NCBI GenBank assembly: GCA_963930645.1
Contig: OZ005648.1
Span: forward strand, 270,703,830 to 270,767,829
Reading direction: 5' to 3'
Source of the DNA: Salticus scenicus
Taxonomy: Eukaryota; Arthropoda; Arachnida; Araneae; Salticidae
DNA length: 64,000 bases
Part shown: piece by piece, positions 44,712 through 56,447 of the stretch
How positions within the stretch are numbered: the stretch's first letter is position 1
Layout: each line of letters begins with the position of its first letter
The notes under the pieces: generated by a model
The model's database searches: none
The model's input: only the letters and a program-made list of their open reading frames with translations
What the model was told of the DNA's origin: nothing
Translations under genes and position numbers: made by a program

Positions 44712-45239
44712 TTAACCTTACAAGGCACCCAGTTCCATTTGTGGAACACCGACTTTAATCGTTCCAATAGTTATAAAACTATTAGTAGCGACATCTCTTG
44801 ACATCTTGATAGAAGCTACTGACATTTAGCAATGTAGTAATACGAATCTTTACCTAAAGATGTTCGTGTTTTTGTTATAGTGCACTCAGTGTGAAATTTG
44901 AATGAAAGTGATACGTTGGTCGTTTGTCTGAATTCAAAAATAAAAAAAGAATAGTTATTGAACAGTTTTGACTCGAAAAAAATACTGTGTGTTATAACAA
45001 AGTGTATATTTTGCAGAGGTAAGTTGTTTTTTTTATATTACAATAGTAAACGTATTAGTAAATCATATTTTTATGTTTGTTCCACATACGGTACGTTGAG
45101 CTAACAGTTGATTTTTCAGTAAAATATGGTTTCATTTTTATTTTTATAAGTTTCCCCTATCTTCTGATCACTAATTACAGCCTATATAATTTTGCCACTC
45201 ACTAAAAAAAAAAAAAAAAATTGAGCCTTGTAGGGTTCA
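44712..45239. mobile_element. piggyBac-like element, 520 bp
   Basis: TTAA (44712-44715) precedes CCTTACAAGGC, and GCCTTGTAGGG ends at 45235 followed by TTCA, probably a mutated TTAA. The 11-bp ends differ at one base. The CCYTACAAGG-type end and TTAA site fit piggyBac. The left interior has 'ccatttgtggaacaccgact'. A poly-A tract lies near 45204-45220. No transposase frame remains. Confidence 0.65.
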
Positions 45240-46182
45240 TTTAAGAATTTTCAAAATTTACATATGAATTTTAACGGTGAAAATACCAATTAAAAATGAT
45301 ATATATATTTCCATTTATTTATTTGCAGTTATAAATAATTTTAAGAAAATATATAAGGTGAAACTCAGTAAAAAACTGAATATATTTTTCCGTTCTGATT
45401 TTTTGGAAGTTTAATAAGTACTGTTAAATTTATGGTACAAAAATATCTTATTCAAGTTTGTATTACATTGAAATAGTTCTGGATGTTGTCTGTTTTTGAT
45501 TTGTAGTGAAAACATTTTTGTACAATACTGACTGAATAACGGACACAGGAAATCCCAAACACAGCTAATAAATAAAAGCAACAATCGGAAAAACTTGCAG
45601 TGAACAGAGCATAAAGTACACCTCACGATCTCATTACACTGTGCTGTGAAATAAAACATTATCATACGTGAACCATAAGAATAGAACAGGAAAATAATTT
45701 AATGCATTCAGACCTATTTTCACTCCCGACTTTAACAAGTAGAGGTAATTTTGTTTGTGAAACAGAAACACGAAATTTTTTTATAGCACCATCGTCTTTT
45801 GATACATTTTTATGTAAATGCAATCTCGTTTGTATATTTATAAAATAGTACAGGAAACGCTGGTTAACAAAGTTTTATTCGAGGCAGATGTTAATAATTT
45901 TCATTTGTTTTCTTTATTTCATTGCTTATGGAAAAATACGCAATTTTTGACTTTGAAAAAAAAAAAAAAAAAATCTAAATATGAATTATTTAAAAAAAAA
46001 AAAAAAACATCATCCATATATATATTAAGGCTCTTAACGATCCTAAATTTTTACATGCGTTTTGTAGCATTAAATATCTCCAATATTTTTTTTTTTTTTT
46101 TTTTAATACGCTTCGACTCTTGATATATATATTTATATATATATATACACTGGGTCTAAGGGGAAAAATGTATATATATATA
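45240..46182. other. AT-rich noncoding stretch, no gene seen
   Basis: An 84-codon minus-strand frame (45411-45665) and a 101-codon plus-strand frame (45818-46123) contain no domain; the latter runs through two poly-A tracts and a poly-T tract and is an artefact of them. Confidence 0.45.
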
Positions 46183-46937
46183 TACCGAGTGATCCAAAAG
46201 TCAGGACAAACTTTAGAAATGAATAGTTCGAAAACGAATCAAGATACAAAGATACGGTTTTCACCAAACGGATGAAAAAGAAACCGGGTTTTGTGTGGCA
46301 ACGAAACAAAATTAGTTCTGTTGGCAACCAACAGATGGCTTTATAGTGTTTTATTTCACCAAAAGATGATTTACAAATGAAAAAAGTGTTGATAACTTAC
46401 AAGTCAGCTTAATTACAGTTAATTTGTACTACTACAATAACTGCTCAATGTGCTGTCCATCATTCAGAAGTACAGCTGTGAGACGATTCACCACACCGTT
46501 CACAGGATTTAGTAGCATATCTTGCGTTATGGCAGACACATTTTGGCGGATGTCATCTTTCGGTGCTGCTAGTGATTCCGGTTGGTCGCGGTACACTTTT
46601 GACTTCAAGAATCCCCACAGCCAAAAGTCACAGGGTGTCAGATCGGGAGATCTTGGGGGCCATGCGTGATTAAAGTAGCGACTGAGAAAGCGATATTTCA
46701 ATGTATGTAAGCTTCGACAAAGTTGCTCCTTTTTATATCGTTTGTTGCTTTGCATAATCCTACATCAGAAATCCGACAGTGCCATCTGTTGGTCGCCAAC
46801 AGAACTATTTTTTTTTCATTGCCACACAAAACCCGGCTTCTTTTGCATCCGTTTGGTGCAAACCGTATCTTTGTATCTTGATTCGTTTTCGAATTATTCA
46901 TTTTTAAAGTTTGTCCTGACTTTTGGATCACCCGGTA
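46183..46937. mobile_element. Mariner-superfamily element with 155-bp terminal inverted repeats
   Basis: The body (46185-46935, 751 bp) lies between TA dinucleotides. The arms 46185-46339 and 46781-46935 are inverted copies with about 10 differences over 155 bp; the outer ends are CCGAGTGATCCAAAAGTCAG and, inverted, CCGGGTGATCCAAAAGTCAG. The region between the arms encodes the end of a transposase on the minus strand. The internal deletion has removed the start and middle of the gene. The insertion lies in (TA)n DNA, so the TA duplication cannot be separated from the target. Confidence 0.85.
46432..46755 (-). pseudogene. Truncated Tc1/mariner-superfamily transposase (C-terminal part)
   Basis: A 107-codon frame ends with a stop just inside the left arm. 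It contains WPPRSPDLTPCDFWLWG (residues about 31-47), followed by FLKSKVY. This is the strand and loop around the third catalytic acidic residue of IS630-Tc1-mariner DDE/D transposases, the Asp of 'CDFW' being the likely metal ligand. The tail (about residues 66-107: DDIRQNVSAI...VNRLTAVLLNDGQHIEQLL) matches the usual C-terminal helices with the closing 'DGxHIExLL'. Intact proteins have about 340 residues; the HTH DNA-binding domain and first two Asp are deleted here. The first ~28 residues are probably junk joined by deletion, so the Met is not native. It cannot be active itself but marks the family that mobilised this copy. Confidence 0.8.
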
Positions 46938-47632
<695 letters not shown>

Positions 47633-47714
47633 CATTTCTATCAGCATAGGCAAGATTTCGTAAAACTGTATAGCTAATTCCAGCAAATATACAGTTCAAG
47701 TCTCTATCTTGCGA

Positions 47715-47748
<34 letters not shown>

Positions 47749-47946
47749 ATTAAAATAAAGAAGGAAATTAAATTAATCAATAACACAAACCAAAATTTAA
47801 ACAAGGAATAAGTAATTTAAGCAATCCACATGTTAAACGTTACTTACAGAGATAAGTAGAAATAAACAGGTTGCCAAACGAACATTAGTAAAATAAAAAG
47901 ATTAAAAGTTTAGAAATTAATTTGGAATTAACACTAATCTAAATAA

Positions 47947-48005
<59 letters not shown>

Positions 48006-48673
48006 TACTTTCTCCCTTAGGCCCAGTGACAGAATTTTTTTAAGTAACTGCATTGAGATACTTCTTTGCTAAACATATTTTTCACCATACAAAATTGCAC
48101 TAATCCAAAATCCCATGAGTTTTAAATTTCAATAACTAGATAAATGATTGACAATAATAATAATAATTAAAATAATGATAGAAAAAAATAAATAATATGC
48201 AAAATCATTTGTCTTTCATTCAAATCCCTTCAACGAATTAAAAAACATTGTTTGACAAATTGCATGGAATTTTCTTTAACATCTCATTTTCCTTCTATAA
48301 TGTTGATTCCAGTTTTTCACAAAAAACTTGACATAATGAGAACAGCCTCAGAAAACTCACTTACACTTGATTTAAAAAAGAAAAAATATATATAATAACA
48401 GACATTCAAAGGTTGGCATATCTAGGATAAAATGCGTCAGTAGTTATTAATGATCCGTCAAGAGAGCGTGATAATTAAAACTTATGGTTGAGTCTAGTAT
48501 TAAGACTTCTGTAGTTCTGTTACATTTGAATGTTGAGTAGTCTAATATGATCGAAATAATAATTATTTTTATTTACTACGGTTAAAACGTACTGAAATTG
48601 TAAATTAACTAAAAATATTACATATACTGGTATGAGAGCATAAAAGAATGATTTAAAATTTTTATGAAGAAAA
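47633..48673. other. AT-rich stretch with microsatellites, no gene seen
   Basis: It contains poly-A near 47717-47746 and (TA)n then (CA)n at 47950-48005. A 70-codon minus-strand frame crosses the poly-A tract. Confidence 0.5.
47950..48005. repeat. (TA)n-(CA)n microsatellite
   Basis: About 20 TA units followed by about 8 CA units. Confidence 0.9.
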
Positions 48674-48985
48674 ATATTCTGGTGTTGTCACTCACACGAC
48701 TTTCTCTTACCCTGAAATTTAATACTATAAATACAGGTTGGAGATTAGGAGGTAAGATAACGAGTACTGTTATGTAAACCTATGTTAAACAATTCAAATT
48801 AGGCTTCGGAAGAGTTTTATGTGATAATTAGTTCTGTGTGAGGGGGGCTTCCCGTTTCATTAATGCACCTACATTGAGAACTTAATTCGGTTATTAAAAA
48901 ATAATTTATTAAAATTATTATTTAAACAAATTATCTTTTATGATAATGCAGACGATTTCCATGTTAGAGAAATAGTATGACACTA

Positions 48986-49034
<49 letters not shown>

Positions 49035-49060
49035 GTTGAATTTATTCTCATTATTATTAT
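48674..49060 (+). repeat. Family H, copy at 48.7 kb
   Basis: From TGGTGTTGTCACTC through 'ctttctcttaccctga', 'ataaatacaggttggaga', 'gataacgagtactgttatgt', 'aaacctatgttaaa', 'caattcaaattaggcttcg' to 'tgtgaggggggc', it matches 60857-61035. It is followed by family D-like and family G-like DNA, so the whole 48674-49695 may be one composite element. (AAT)n lies at 48989-49032. Confidence 0.6.
48989..49032. repeat. (AAT)n microsatellite
   Basis: About 14 AAT units, inside the composite family H/D/G region. Confidence 0.9.
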
Positions 49061-49270
49061 TTTTTTAATGAAAAAAATCGATAACTTTATTTTAAATTAT
49101 CGCAGATCGATGGTTCAACTATTCGTTTTAAAGGTATTGGCGAGCTCTTTTGAAAGATGCCCGTCATGAAAATTTACTCCCCTCAAGGGGGAGGGGGGAG
49201 GCAAGGCTCCTACATACACAAAATTTTTTCCCAGTTGACTATAAATATAATTGCCAGTTGAATATAAATA
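49061..49270 (+). repeat. Family D core, diverged copy
   Basis: 'tcgataactttattttaaat', 'gttcaactattcgttttaaa', 'gaaaatttactcccctcaag', a G-rich run and 'ttttttcccagttgacta' match the D copies at 52.4 and 57.8 kb. Confidence 0.6.
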
Positions 49271-49379
49271 ACAGTTGACTATAAATACAGTTAACTATAA
49301 ATACAGGTCTCTATTACAAAATATATATATTCGTTTCATTTGGTTTAGTGCAGTCTATAGATGTTAAACTCTACTTACC

Positions 49380-49695
49380 TGCAATTTCCCCCATAGACGT
49401 AATTTATTTGAATACTTTTAAGTGTCCCTGTACACGAACCATTTGCTTTATCTCAACGAAAAGCTTACTGTAGCATCCCTATATGATACACATTTAGAAT
49501 ACCGAGTTTGGAATTTCTGCTGCTATTTGTTCTTGAGATATGCTGATAACAGACAGACACACAGACCATTCGCTAAAAACATGATTTTCGTTTCAGGGGA
49601 CCTCAGAACATGTAAATATAACAAAAACTCACGTTCGAAAATTTGACCCTAAAACAATACTTTCTGGACCCTATGGGTAAGAGAAAGTAAAAAGA
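49380..49695 (-). repeat. Family G, copy 2
   Basis: Reverse complement of 15355-15560: 'ttgttcttgagatatgctga', 'gataacagacagacac', 'aggggacctcagaacatgta', 'aatataacaaaaactca' and the terminal 'atgggtaagagaaagt'. The 74-codon ORF here does not correspond to the ORF in copy 1. Confidence 0.65.
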
Positions 49696-51788
49696 AGCTT
49701 TATTAGAGATGTCAATTAAAAAAAAAAAAAATGTTTTATTGCAAAAATTAATCAATAAATTAAAAAAAAAATTGTTTAGAAACGAAAAATAATCAGTGTT
49801 TTACTAAGGATAGTAATAGATTTTAGTTGGTTATAGAAAAGATATTATGTTAGTCTGAACTGAAATTTCCTTTTTATAATAAATTTTTTCAGCAAATTTA
49901 ATATTTAGGCCAGAGTTGAATCAGTTGGTTTCGTTTTTAGATTTAAGTCCATTTCAAATTGTTCATTTTCTACAAAATTTTCACCCAAAGCAAAAAAAAA
50001 AAAAAAAAAAAAAGTGTGAGTATTGTGTAACATCTCTTTATCATTGATGTGACACCTATATTCTTGATATTTCTTAAAACAAAATATCGTTTAAAATACA
50101 TTATTTTATAAATAAATAACTAAGTGTAACTAAAAAACGATATTTCAAAATGCGAAATTCATGAAAGAATCAAGAAACTTTATGAACTTACAATTAGAAA
50201 GAAGGGAGTATATAGCAGTAATATGTATATATATATATACGTACATATTTTAATATTTTTTTGCCATATTTTTTGCGGGTTCATTTTTCTGCACTGTAAA
50301 GCAATATTGGCAAAACGCATTGGTTAATCATTTTTCTTTTCTTTCTTTCTTTCTTTTTCAAAATAGATATATTCAATTTGGGGATTTTTATTGTTCTATT
50401 CAAATCGCTTCATTTATTTTTCATTATTTTATTGATTTCTATCGTGATACATTTGTCGAACGTTATTTCTTGTTCAAAGTATGCTATAACTCTTCACCTG
50501 TTAGATCTCAATATTCTTGAAGATAATATTCTTTTAATACGAATGAAAAACCACCATTTTAGTATTTTAAAATTTATTATGTAAATCGCACTTCAATGTC
50601 ATTTCCTAATAATTTTTGTGCCATCGATTCCAATTTATTACAGCTGCTCATAAAAATTAGAATGTCGTTAGAAAAAAAAAGACGAAATACATGTTTTACT
50701 GATATCATTTTTTTTCAATTTAATTTATTAGAAATATTTTGAAAGAAAATAGTTTAACATTTATCCAATATAGTGTTCACATGTTGAACTTTACATGTGT
50801 GTTTACATGTCACGTATAGATTAAGTATATTTCTACCAGGAGTTTTGACTAAAAGAAAGTACTAAATGCAACATAATAATATATTTAGACTCAACTGATA
50901 TAACTATGATGTAAATGTAATCAGGATATAATTTATTTCGCTTGGGTATTTTAAAATACCAAAATCGAGATCTATTATCAACGCAACACCCATATTCCTG
51001 TCATGGTCATTATCATGATGGAAACGATGGTGATAGTGAAACAGTGCAACATATTGCATTCGAGTTATTTATCGTATTTTAATTTATAATAAATAAAATG
51101 TCAAAACTATGTGGATATCATTTTTGTAATTTGTTCTTGAGAAATTATTTCAATAATAATATGAGGTAAATTTGAATTTTTTAGTGCAATTGATCTTATC
51201 TATATAAGGAATCAAAATTATTACTAGTCTTATTAGAACCATTTTAGATAAATAGCTTATATATTTAAAAAGAAGTTAAATGAGAATTTATCCGTATCCA
51301 CTCAGAATTGTTGAACATTAAAAACTAATTCACGAAGTTCACGAAAATCTTAAAAGAGTTTATGAAAAATTTCCATTTTTTTTTTTTTTTTTTTTTTTTT
51401 AAGCTGCTATATTTCTGACACAATAAACATGCAGTAACCAAAATCCCATTAAAGGTACAGTATGGGTGAATGTTCGTTCCTCCATTGTTATTAATCTTAC
51501 AAAAAAGAAAGCGCTTCATAGTCATAAAAAATTGATAACCGAAAGGAAGCAGTGCCCTATAATTTACTCCTCGAGTCATTTGGGAAAGTATAACGCACTT
51601 TTAAAGCTTGCCACGGGTCATGCTGTAAGCATAGTTTATTTTCATGCGGGTAAAAAGAGAGAAATTATATTGTTATGTTTTATGTTTTTTTTTTTTTTTT
51701 AATCAAGAACATCGTTATTTTGATCAAATTTGGATAAATATCAAATACAGTGACCTCCACAATGCTATAACGTTTATTAAAACTAGTA
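49696..51788. other. AT-rich noncoding stretch, no gene seen
   Basis: It contains poly-A near 49992-50012, (TA)n near 50224-50240, a (CTTT)n run near 50338-50356 and poly-T near 51377-51400. The less AT-rich segment 51430-51650 carries opposed ORFs of 78 and 84 codons with no recognised domain. Confidence 0.45.
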
Positions 51789-51845
51789 TGTTTTGGCCAC
51801 CACAAGACTTTCTTCTATATTTTCCTATACAAATTCACGCAGTAA

Positions 51846-51882
<37 letters not shown>

Positions 51883-52330
51883 GTTTTTTTCGTTAAAAGT
51901 AAAAAAAATCGATAACTTTGTTTTAAATTATCATATATTTATAGTTCAACCATTCGTTTTGAAGGTATTGACGAGACCTTTCGAAAGATACCCATCTTGA
52001 AAATTTACCCTCCCCGGGGGGTACTTCCCCCTAGGGGGGAAAAGCGATGCCCCAAATTTTTTCCTAATTAACTATTACTATTATCAATAATTCGTATTAA
52101 TTTCACAATCACAGGTTAAGAATAACTCTCATTATGTACATTTATAGGAAATTTTGTCCTATACTGCCATGTTAAAAATTTAGAAAAAATACGATCACAG
52201 CGCCACCTGTTGAGCGATTGATCCCCAAATCAAATCAGCCCCAGTTTATGTCAGGGGCCAACTAAATACCAAGTCTAATTAAATTTCGTAAAAAATAAAA
52301 AATAAAATAAAAATAAAAATAAAAATAAAT
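51789..52330 (+). mobile_element. Family D element, copy 1
   Basis: It starts with 'ttttggccaccacaagactt', a poly-A tract, then 'aaatcgataactttgtttta', 'gttcaaccattcgttttgaa', 'cctttcgaaagatacccatc', a GC-rich hairpin core (52012-52045), 'attcgtattaatttcacaat', 'tttgtcctatactgccatgt' and 'cagcgccacctgttgagcga'. It breaks off in an (AAATA)n run near 52295-52350, before the (CA)n/(GACA)n tail seen in the next copy. Confidence 0.7.
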
Positions 52331-52369
52331 AAAAAATAAATAAATAAAATACGATTTTTTTTTTCTAAG

Positions 52370-52982
52370 TTTTTTTTTTGTTAAAAGTAAAAAAAATCGA
52401 TAACTTTGTTTTAAATTATCACAGATTTATAGTTCAATCATTCGTTTTAAAGGTATTGATGAGACCTTTCGAAAGATACCCATCTTGAAAATTTACTCCC
52501 CTCGAGGGGGGACTTCCCCCCCAGGGGGGGTGGCGAGGCTCCTACACGTACAAAAATTTTTTCCCAGTTGACTATCTCTATTATAAATAATTATTGTAAA
52601 TTTCATAATGATTACTAAAAAATAATTCTCTTTAAGCACATTTATACAAAATTTTGTCCTATATCACCATGTTAAAAATTTAGAAAAAGCGGGATGGCAA
52701 CGCAACCTGTAAGACAATTTTTACCAAAAGTTGATAGGCACTAATTTATGTCAAGGTGCAACTACATACCAATTTGTATGAAATTCTGTGCAGTAGTTCC
52801 TGAGATACAGTTGCCACAAAATTTTGTCACACACACAGACAGACAGACAGACAAACATTTTCTAAAAATAGTCAAATCGTATTCTATAGCTCTCAAAACG
52901 TGTAAATCCATCAAAAACCCGAGGTCGAAAATTTTTACGAATCCAATACTTTCTCTATATTACATATAGAAGAAAGTAATAA
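52370..52982 (+). mobile_element. Family D element, copy 2
   Basis: It repeats the order of copy 1 from 'aaatcgataactttgtttta' at 52395 and continues through 'agttcctgagatacagttgc', 'cacacacagacagacagaca' (52830-52850), 'aaaacgtgtaaatccatcaa' and the terminal 'aatactttctctatat'-'agaagaaagta'. The end 'atatagaagaaagt' is the complement of 'actttcttctatat' near 51808, a possible 14-bp inverted repeat spanning both copies. The core 52498-52533 is a C-run/G-run hairpin. A 73-codon ORF here is incidental. Confidence 0.7.
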
Positions 52983-54653
52983 ATATGAAAATGTAATAGA
53001 AAAGATTTTAAATCATTGTTTTTAGTTGTGAAATTCTATTATTATAAGAATTCTATTAAATATTTTATTGATTATCCTGTGTACGTTCTTCAGTAAATGT
53101 ACGGATTGCCGAAATTTTAAGACTAGTTTGGTGAATGAAACAAATTTCAAATTCACGTCCTGTACGAGGAATTTGAATTTCAACAAATTCTATTCTAAAT
53201 AATTGAGAATTGATTATTAATAATAAAATGTGATTTTATATGCTTAAAGCTATAAATAAACATCTAGAATACACAAAAGAAATGTGCGGTTATTAGTTCG
53301 CATTAAAGAAAACATTTCAATGTCTAGTGTAATAATTATCACAGTCTGTTGCATTTTGTCATGCGGCGAGATCAACTATACTGTTGTGTCTCATAAGCTA
53401 AAAATTAGTATCTATTCATAAAATAGTTAAATTAAAAAAAGGTATAACATTGAGTTGTTTTTGCGCAATAAAATCCGATTGTCTTACATCACATTATGAT
53501 GGCACCGCTTTTATTATATTATTACATTGTACCATAACCTACGGCTCATTTATTACATTTTTTTATGTGATGAATACTCAATACAAGCGTAAAATACTGC
53601 ATTTATTCGTTAAAAAATTATGTACTGGATTTTAATATTGTCACTTTTATACTAGCATAAATCAGACTACTTCTATATTAGTTAAATTTTACAGATAAAG
53701 TAAACTAAAATAAGCTTTAAAAAAATAAATCATTCTTCAGATATAAAGGTAAGAAGCGCCTATACTCTAAAAGTCAAAAGGGAAATATGTTTTCATTAAA
53801 AAATATATTTAAAATTAAAACAAATATGAATTTGTTCGACATTCTTGAGACTCTGGGTCGTTATGAAAAAAGTATATTCAAAAGTAAAATGCGAAGTCAA
53901 CAATATCAATATAGCAATTTTTTAAATATTTCCTCGATTTTCATTCAAGTGTTAATAATTGTGATGTCCAAAAATTCGAAAAAAGAACAAAAAATCTGTT
54001 AGAAACAATGCTAAGTTTCAGAAAATCAACTTATTATTTTTTTCGAAAAGCGAAAAATATAAGTATAGTAATTTAATAAAATACAACAATTAAAAGTAAA
54101 TGTTATATTTTTAGAATTTCTAAAATTGAATTTTAAAATGCGATTTTGTAATTTAATCGAGAAGAACGTTCTGATAAGTTATAGTAAATGATCACCTTTT
54201 ATTTATCTTTTAACTATGTTTTTAATAATTTAAATGTCAAAATCGGAATACAAAATGATTAAAATTGTTTGAAGCCATTATCTTGATGCCGTGGGAAAAA
54301 CCTTTTCGCGGATACAAGTAAACCACCAAAGCAGGATTTTACACCTTTGTAGCTAATTCAGAATTTCTGTTCCACCCAAAAGCATTTCGTACCGTTGGGA
54401 TTTAACGAACAAAGCTGCATTTCAACATATTTATGAAAACTGATTTACTGTTTTGTATAATTATTAAATATTTATTAAACAGAAAATAATAATAATAATA
54501 AACGTTAAACTCACGAGAACATCGTTTTTGTAAAAGTTAAATTAAGAATTCAAAAGAAATCAGGTTTTTACTAAACAAAACTTTTATTTATTTATAATAA
54601 ATAGCTCTTAGAACTTATATCGGAACTCTAATAACATGTTTGGTTATTGTATG

Positions 54654-54709
<56 letters not shown>

Positions 54710-55137
54710 TCTAAATTCTGAACATATTACAGAAATATTGATGTCTATGGACAGTAATAAGACTTATTTCATTGGAATAATCAAATATAAAAGTTACCCA
54801 TTCTTACTAGATTTGTTATTTTATTTATTATTTTTTTTCTTCGCTGTGTAGACGTATAATTTGCGAAGGTCCTTTTCCATTTGGAAAGACACTATATCCA
54901 ATTAAATGAACGTACTTGAACCTCACAGAAATTAGAGACCAGATAACAGACAGACAAATAAACAGAAAAGACAGAAACTTTCTAATTGTATGTAATAAAA
55001 ACTTTTTCCGGAGCCGTGTTTTCTCAAATATAATTCTTTAAATACGAAATTTTACGTACGTAAAAATGCCCGTTAAACGCATAATTTAGCAGCAAAATAT
55101 GCCCGAATGCAACTAAACGATGAATCATTATAGTATC
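52983..55137. other. AT-rich stretch, one weak family relic, no gene seen
   Basis: (TA)n lies at 54657-54706. At 54870-55015 a degraded relic has 'gataacagacagacaaataa' and 'ctttctaattgtatgtaata', in the style of families D and E. ORFs of 61-84 codons show only compositional bias. Confidence 0.45.
54657..54706. repeat. (TA)n microsatellite
   Basis: A pure TA run of about 25 units; it creates the Tyr-Ile repeat in a 71-codon ORF. Confidence 0.9.
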
Positions 55138-56447
55138 TAAAGTCCTGCATCGCGTCGAGTCCCCGGGGTTGCTCGCAGTTTACGGGTAGGGCGCGGGTCG
55201 AGTTTGCAATATTTTTTTTTACCTTTGTGAGTTTATCCTCATAATTTTTTTTTCTTCAAAGAATTTTTAATGAATTTTTTATAAATATAATCTTTTGAAT
55301 GAAGAAATTCGATGACATTTTCTCACTCCATAACACTTTAAATCAACATAACTCATAACACAAGTTAAATTACAATTGCTTAAATATTAATACCTGATGT
55401 TTAAAACTGTATTTGAGAAAATTATTTGCCTTCTAATGTATATTTTCTTCCTTATTTTGCTGTTTTTATATGCTGTCAAAATAGTTGGAAAAGTGGATTT
55501 TTTAATAAAATTAAAAACACTTTAAAAACACGTTAAAAATACATTTATTAAAAATATAAAAACTTCCAAAGCTTTTCGCCCAGATAAAACAAGGCATCAT
55601 CAGGGAATTAGTTTTACACATACTACAGAGCAGTTATATATACTTTTGTACCATATGGTCAACAGTTAAGTCCTAACACAAAATATATTCAACTGGAAGT
55701 TATACATAGAGGCTGGAACTATTACAGGGTAATGAGGTGTAACACTTGGATGCTGGAGCTATTGCAGGATGAGGGGGTGCTAGACTTGGAGGTTGGAACT
55801 ATTACAGGAAGAGAAAGTGCTACACTTGGAGGTTGGAACTATGGCAGGAAGAGAAGGTGCTAATACACTTGGAGGTTGGAACTATTGCAGGAAGAGAAGG
55901 TGCTACACTTGGAGGTTGGAACTATTGCAGGAAGAGAAGGTGCTACACTTGGAGGTTGGAACTATTGCAGGAAGAGAAGGTGCTACACTTGGAGGTTGGA
56001 AGAATTGCAGGATGCGGAAGTGTTACACTTGGAGGTTGGAGCTATTGCATGATGATGAGGTGTTACACTTGGAGGTTGGAGCTATTGCAGGATGAGGAGG
56101 TGCTACACTTGGAGGCTGGAACTATTTCAGGATGAGGAAGGTTCTTTAAATTTTCATATATATATATATAAGAAATTTTGTTGCATTATACACTGAAGTT
56201 TTGTTTATAATTAGACTAGTAATTTTTAATATAATTATATTTTAATATAAGTTTTAACATAATTATATACTGGTAATATTTTATGTAATATTTATATTCT
56301 TTGAAAGGTGTGTTCAATAGCATAACTGTATTTTGGGTACTAGAAATTTAATCCAGTTTCTTATATAACATAAGTTTAACATCACTGCGGGTTGTGAGTC
56401 TGAATTTGCAGGTTCGGGCTGATCAAGTTTACCCGACCCACGCAGAC
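55138..56447. mobile_element. Possible hAT-like element enclosing a minisatellite
   Basis: Near 55150 the sequence 'aaagtcctgcatcgcgtcga' with 'gcgggtcgagtttgc' is GC-rich. At 56395-56447 the inverted strand reads 'cagagtctgcgtgggtcggg', which is similar to the left end. GGGTCGGGT-type ends occur in some hAT-like MITEs. The target duplication is not clear, so this is a tentative element of about 1.3 kb. Confidence 0.3.
55702..56142 (+). repeat. 40-bp minisatellite, about 11 units
   Basis: Units start with 'acacttggaggttggaacta' at 55742, 55782 (variant), 55822, 55865, 55905, 55945, 55985, 56025, 56065 and 56105, after a partial unit near 55702. One unit has a 3-bp insertion ('aat', near 55862). 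The four inner units (55865-55985) are nearly identical. Because 40 is not a multiple of 3, the array is open in more than one frame and gives two 100-codon ORFs with LEVGTIAGREGA-type repeats; I regard these as by-products. Confidence 0.9.

Noticed and set aside
45818..46123. 101-codon plus-strand ORF
   Set aside because: It is held open by poly-A and poly-T tracts (Lys and Phe runs).
51644..52000. 118-codon plus-strand ORF
   Set aside because: It contains poly-Phe and poly-Lys from homopolymer tracts and crosses the start of a family D element.
55793..56135. Two 100-codon overlapping repeat ORFs
   Set aside because: A 40-bp tandem repeat without stops is automatically open in shifted frames; there is no start context or unique sequence.
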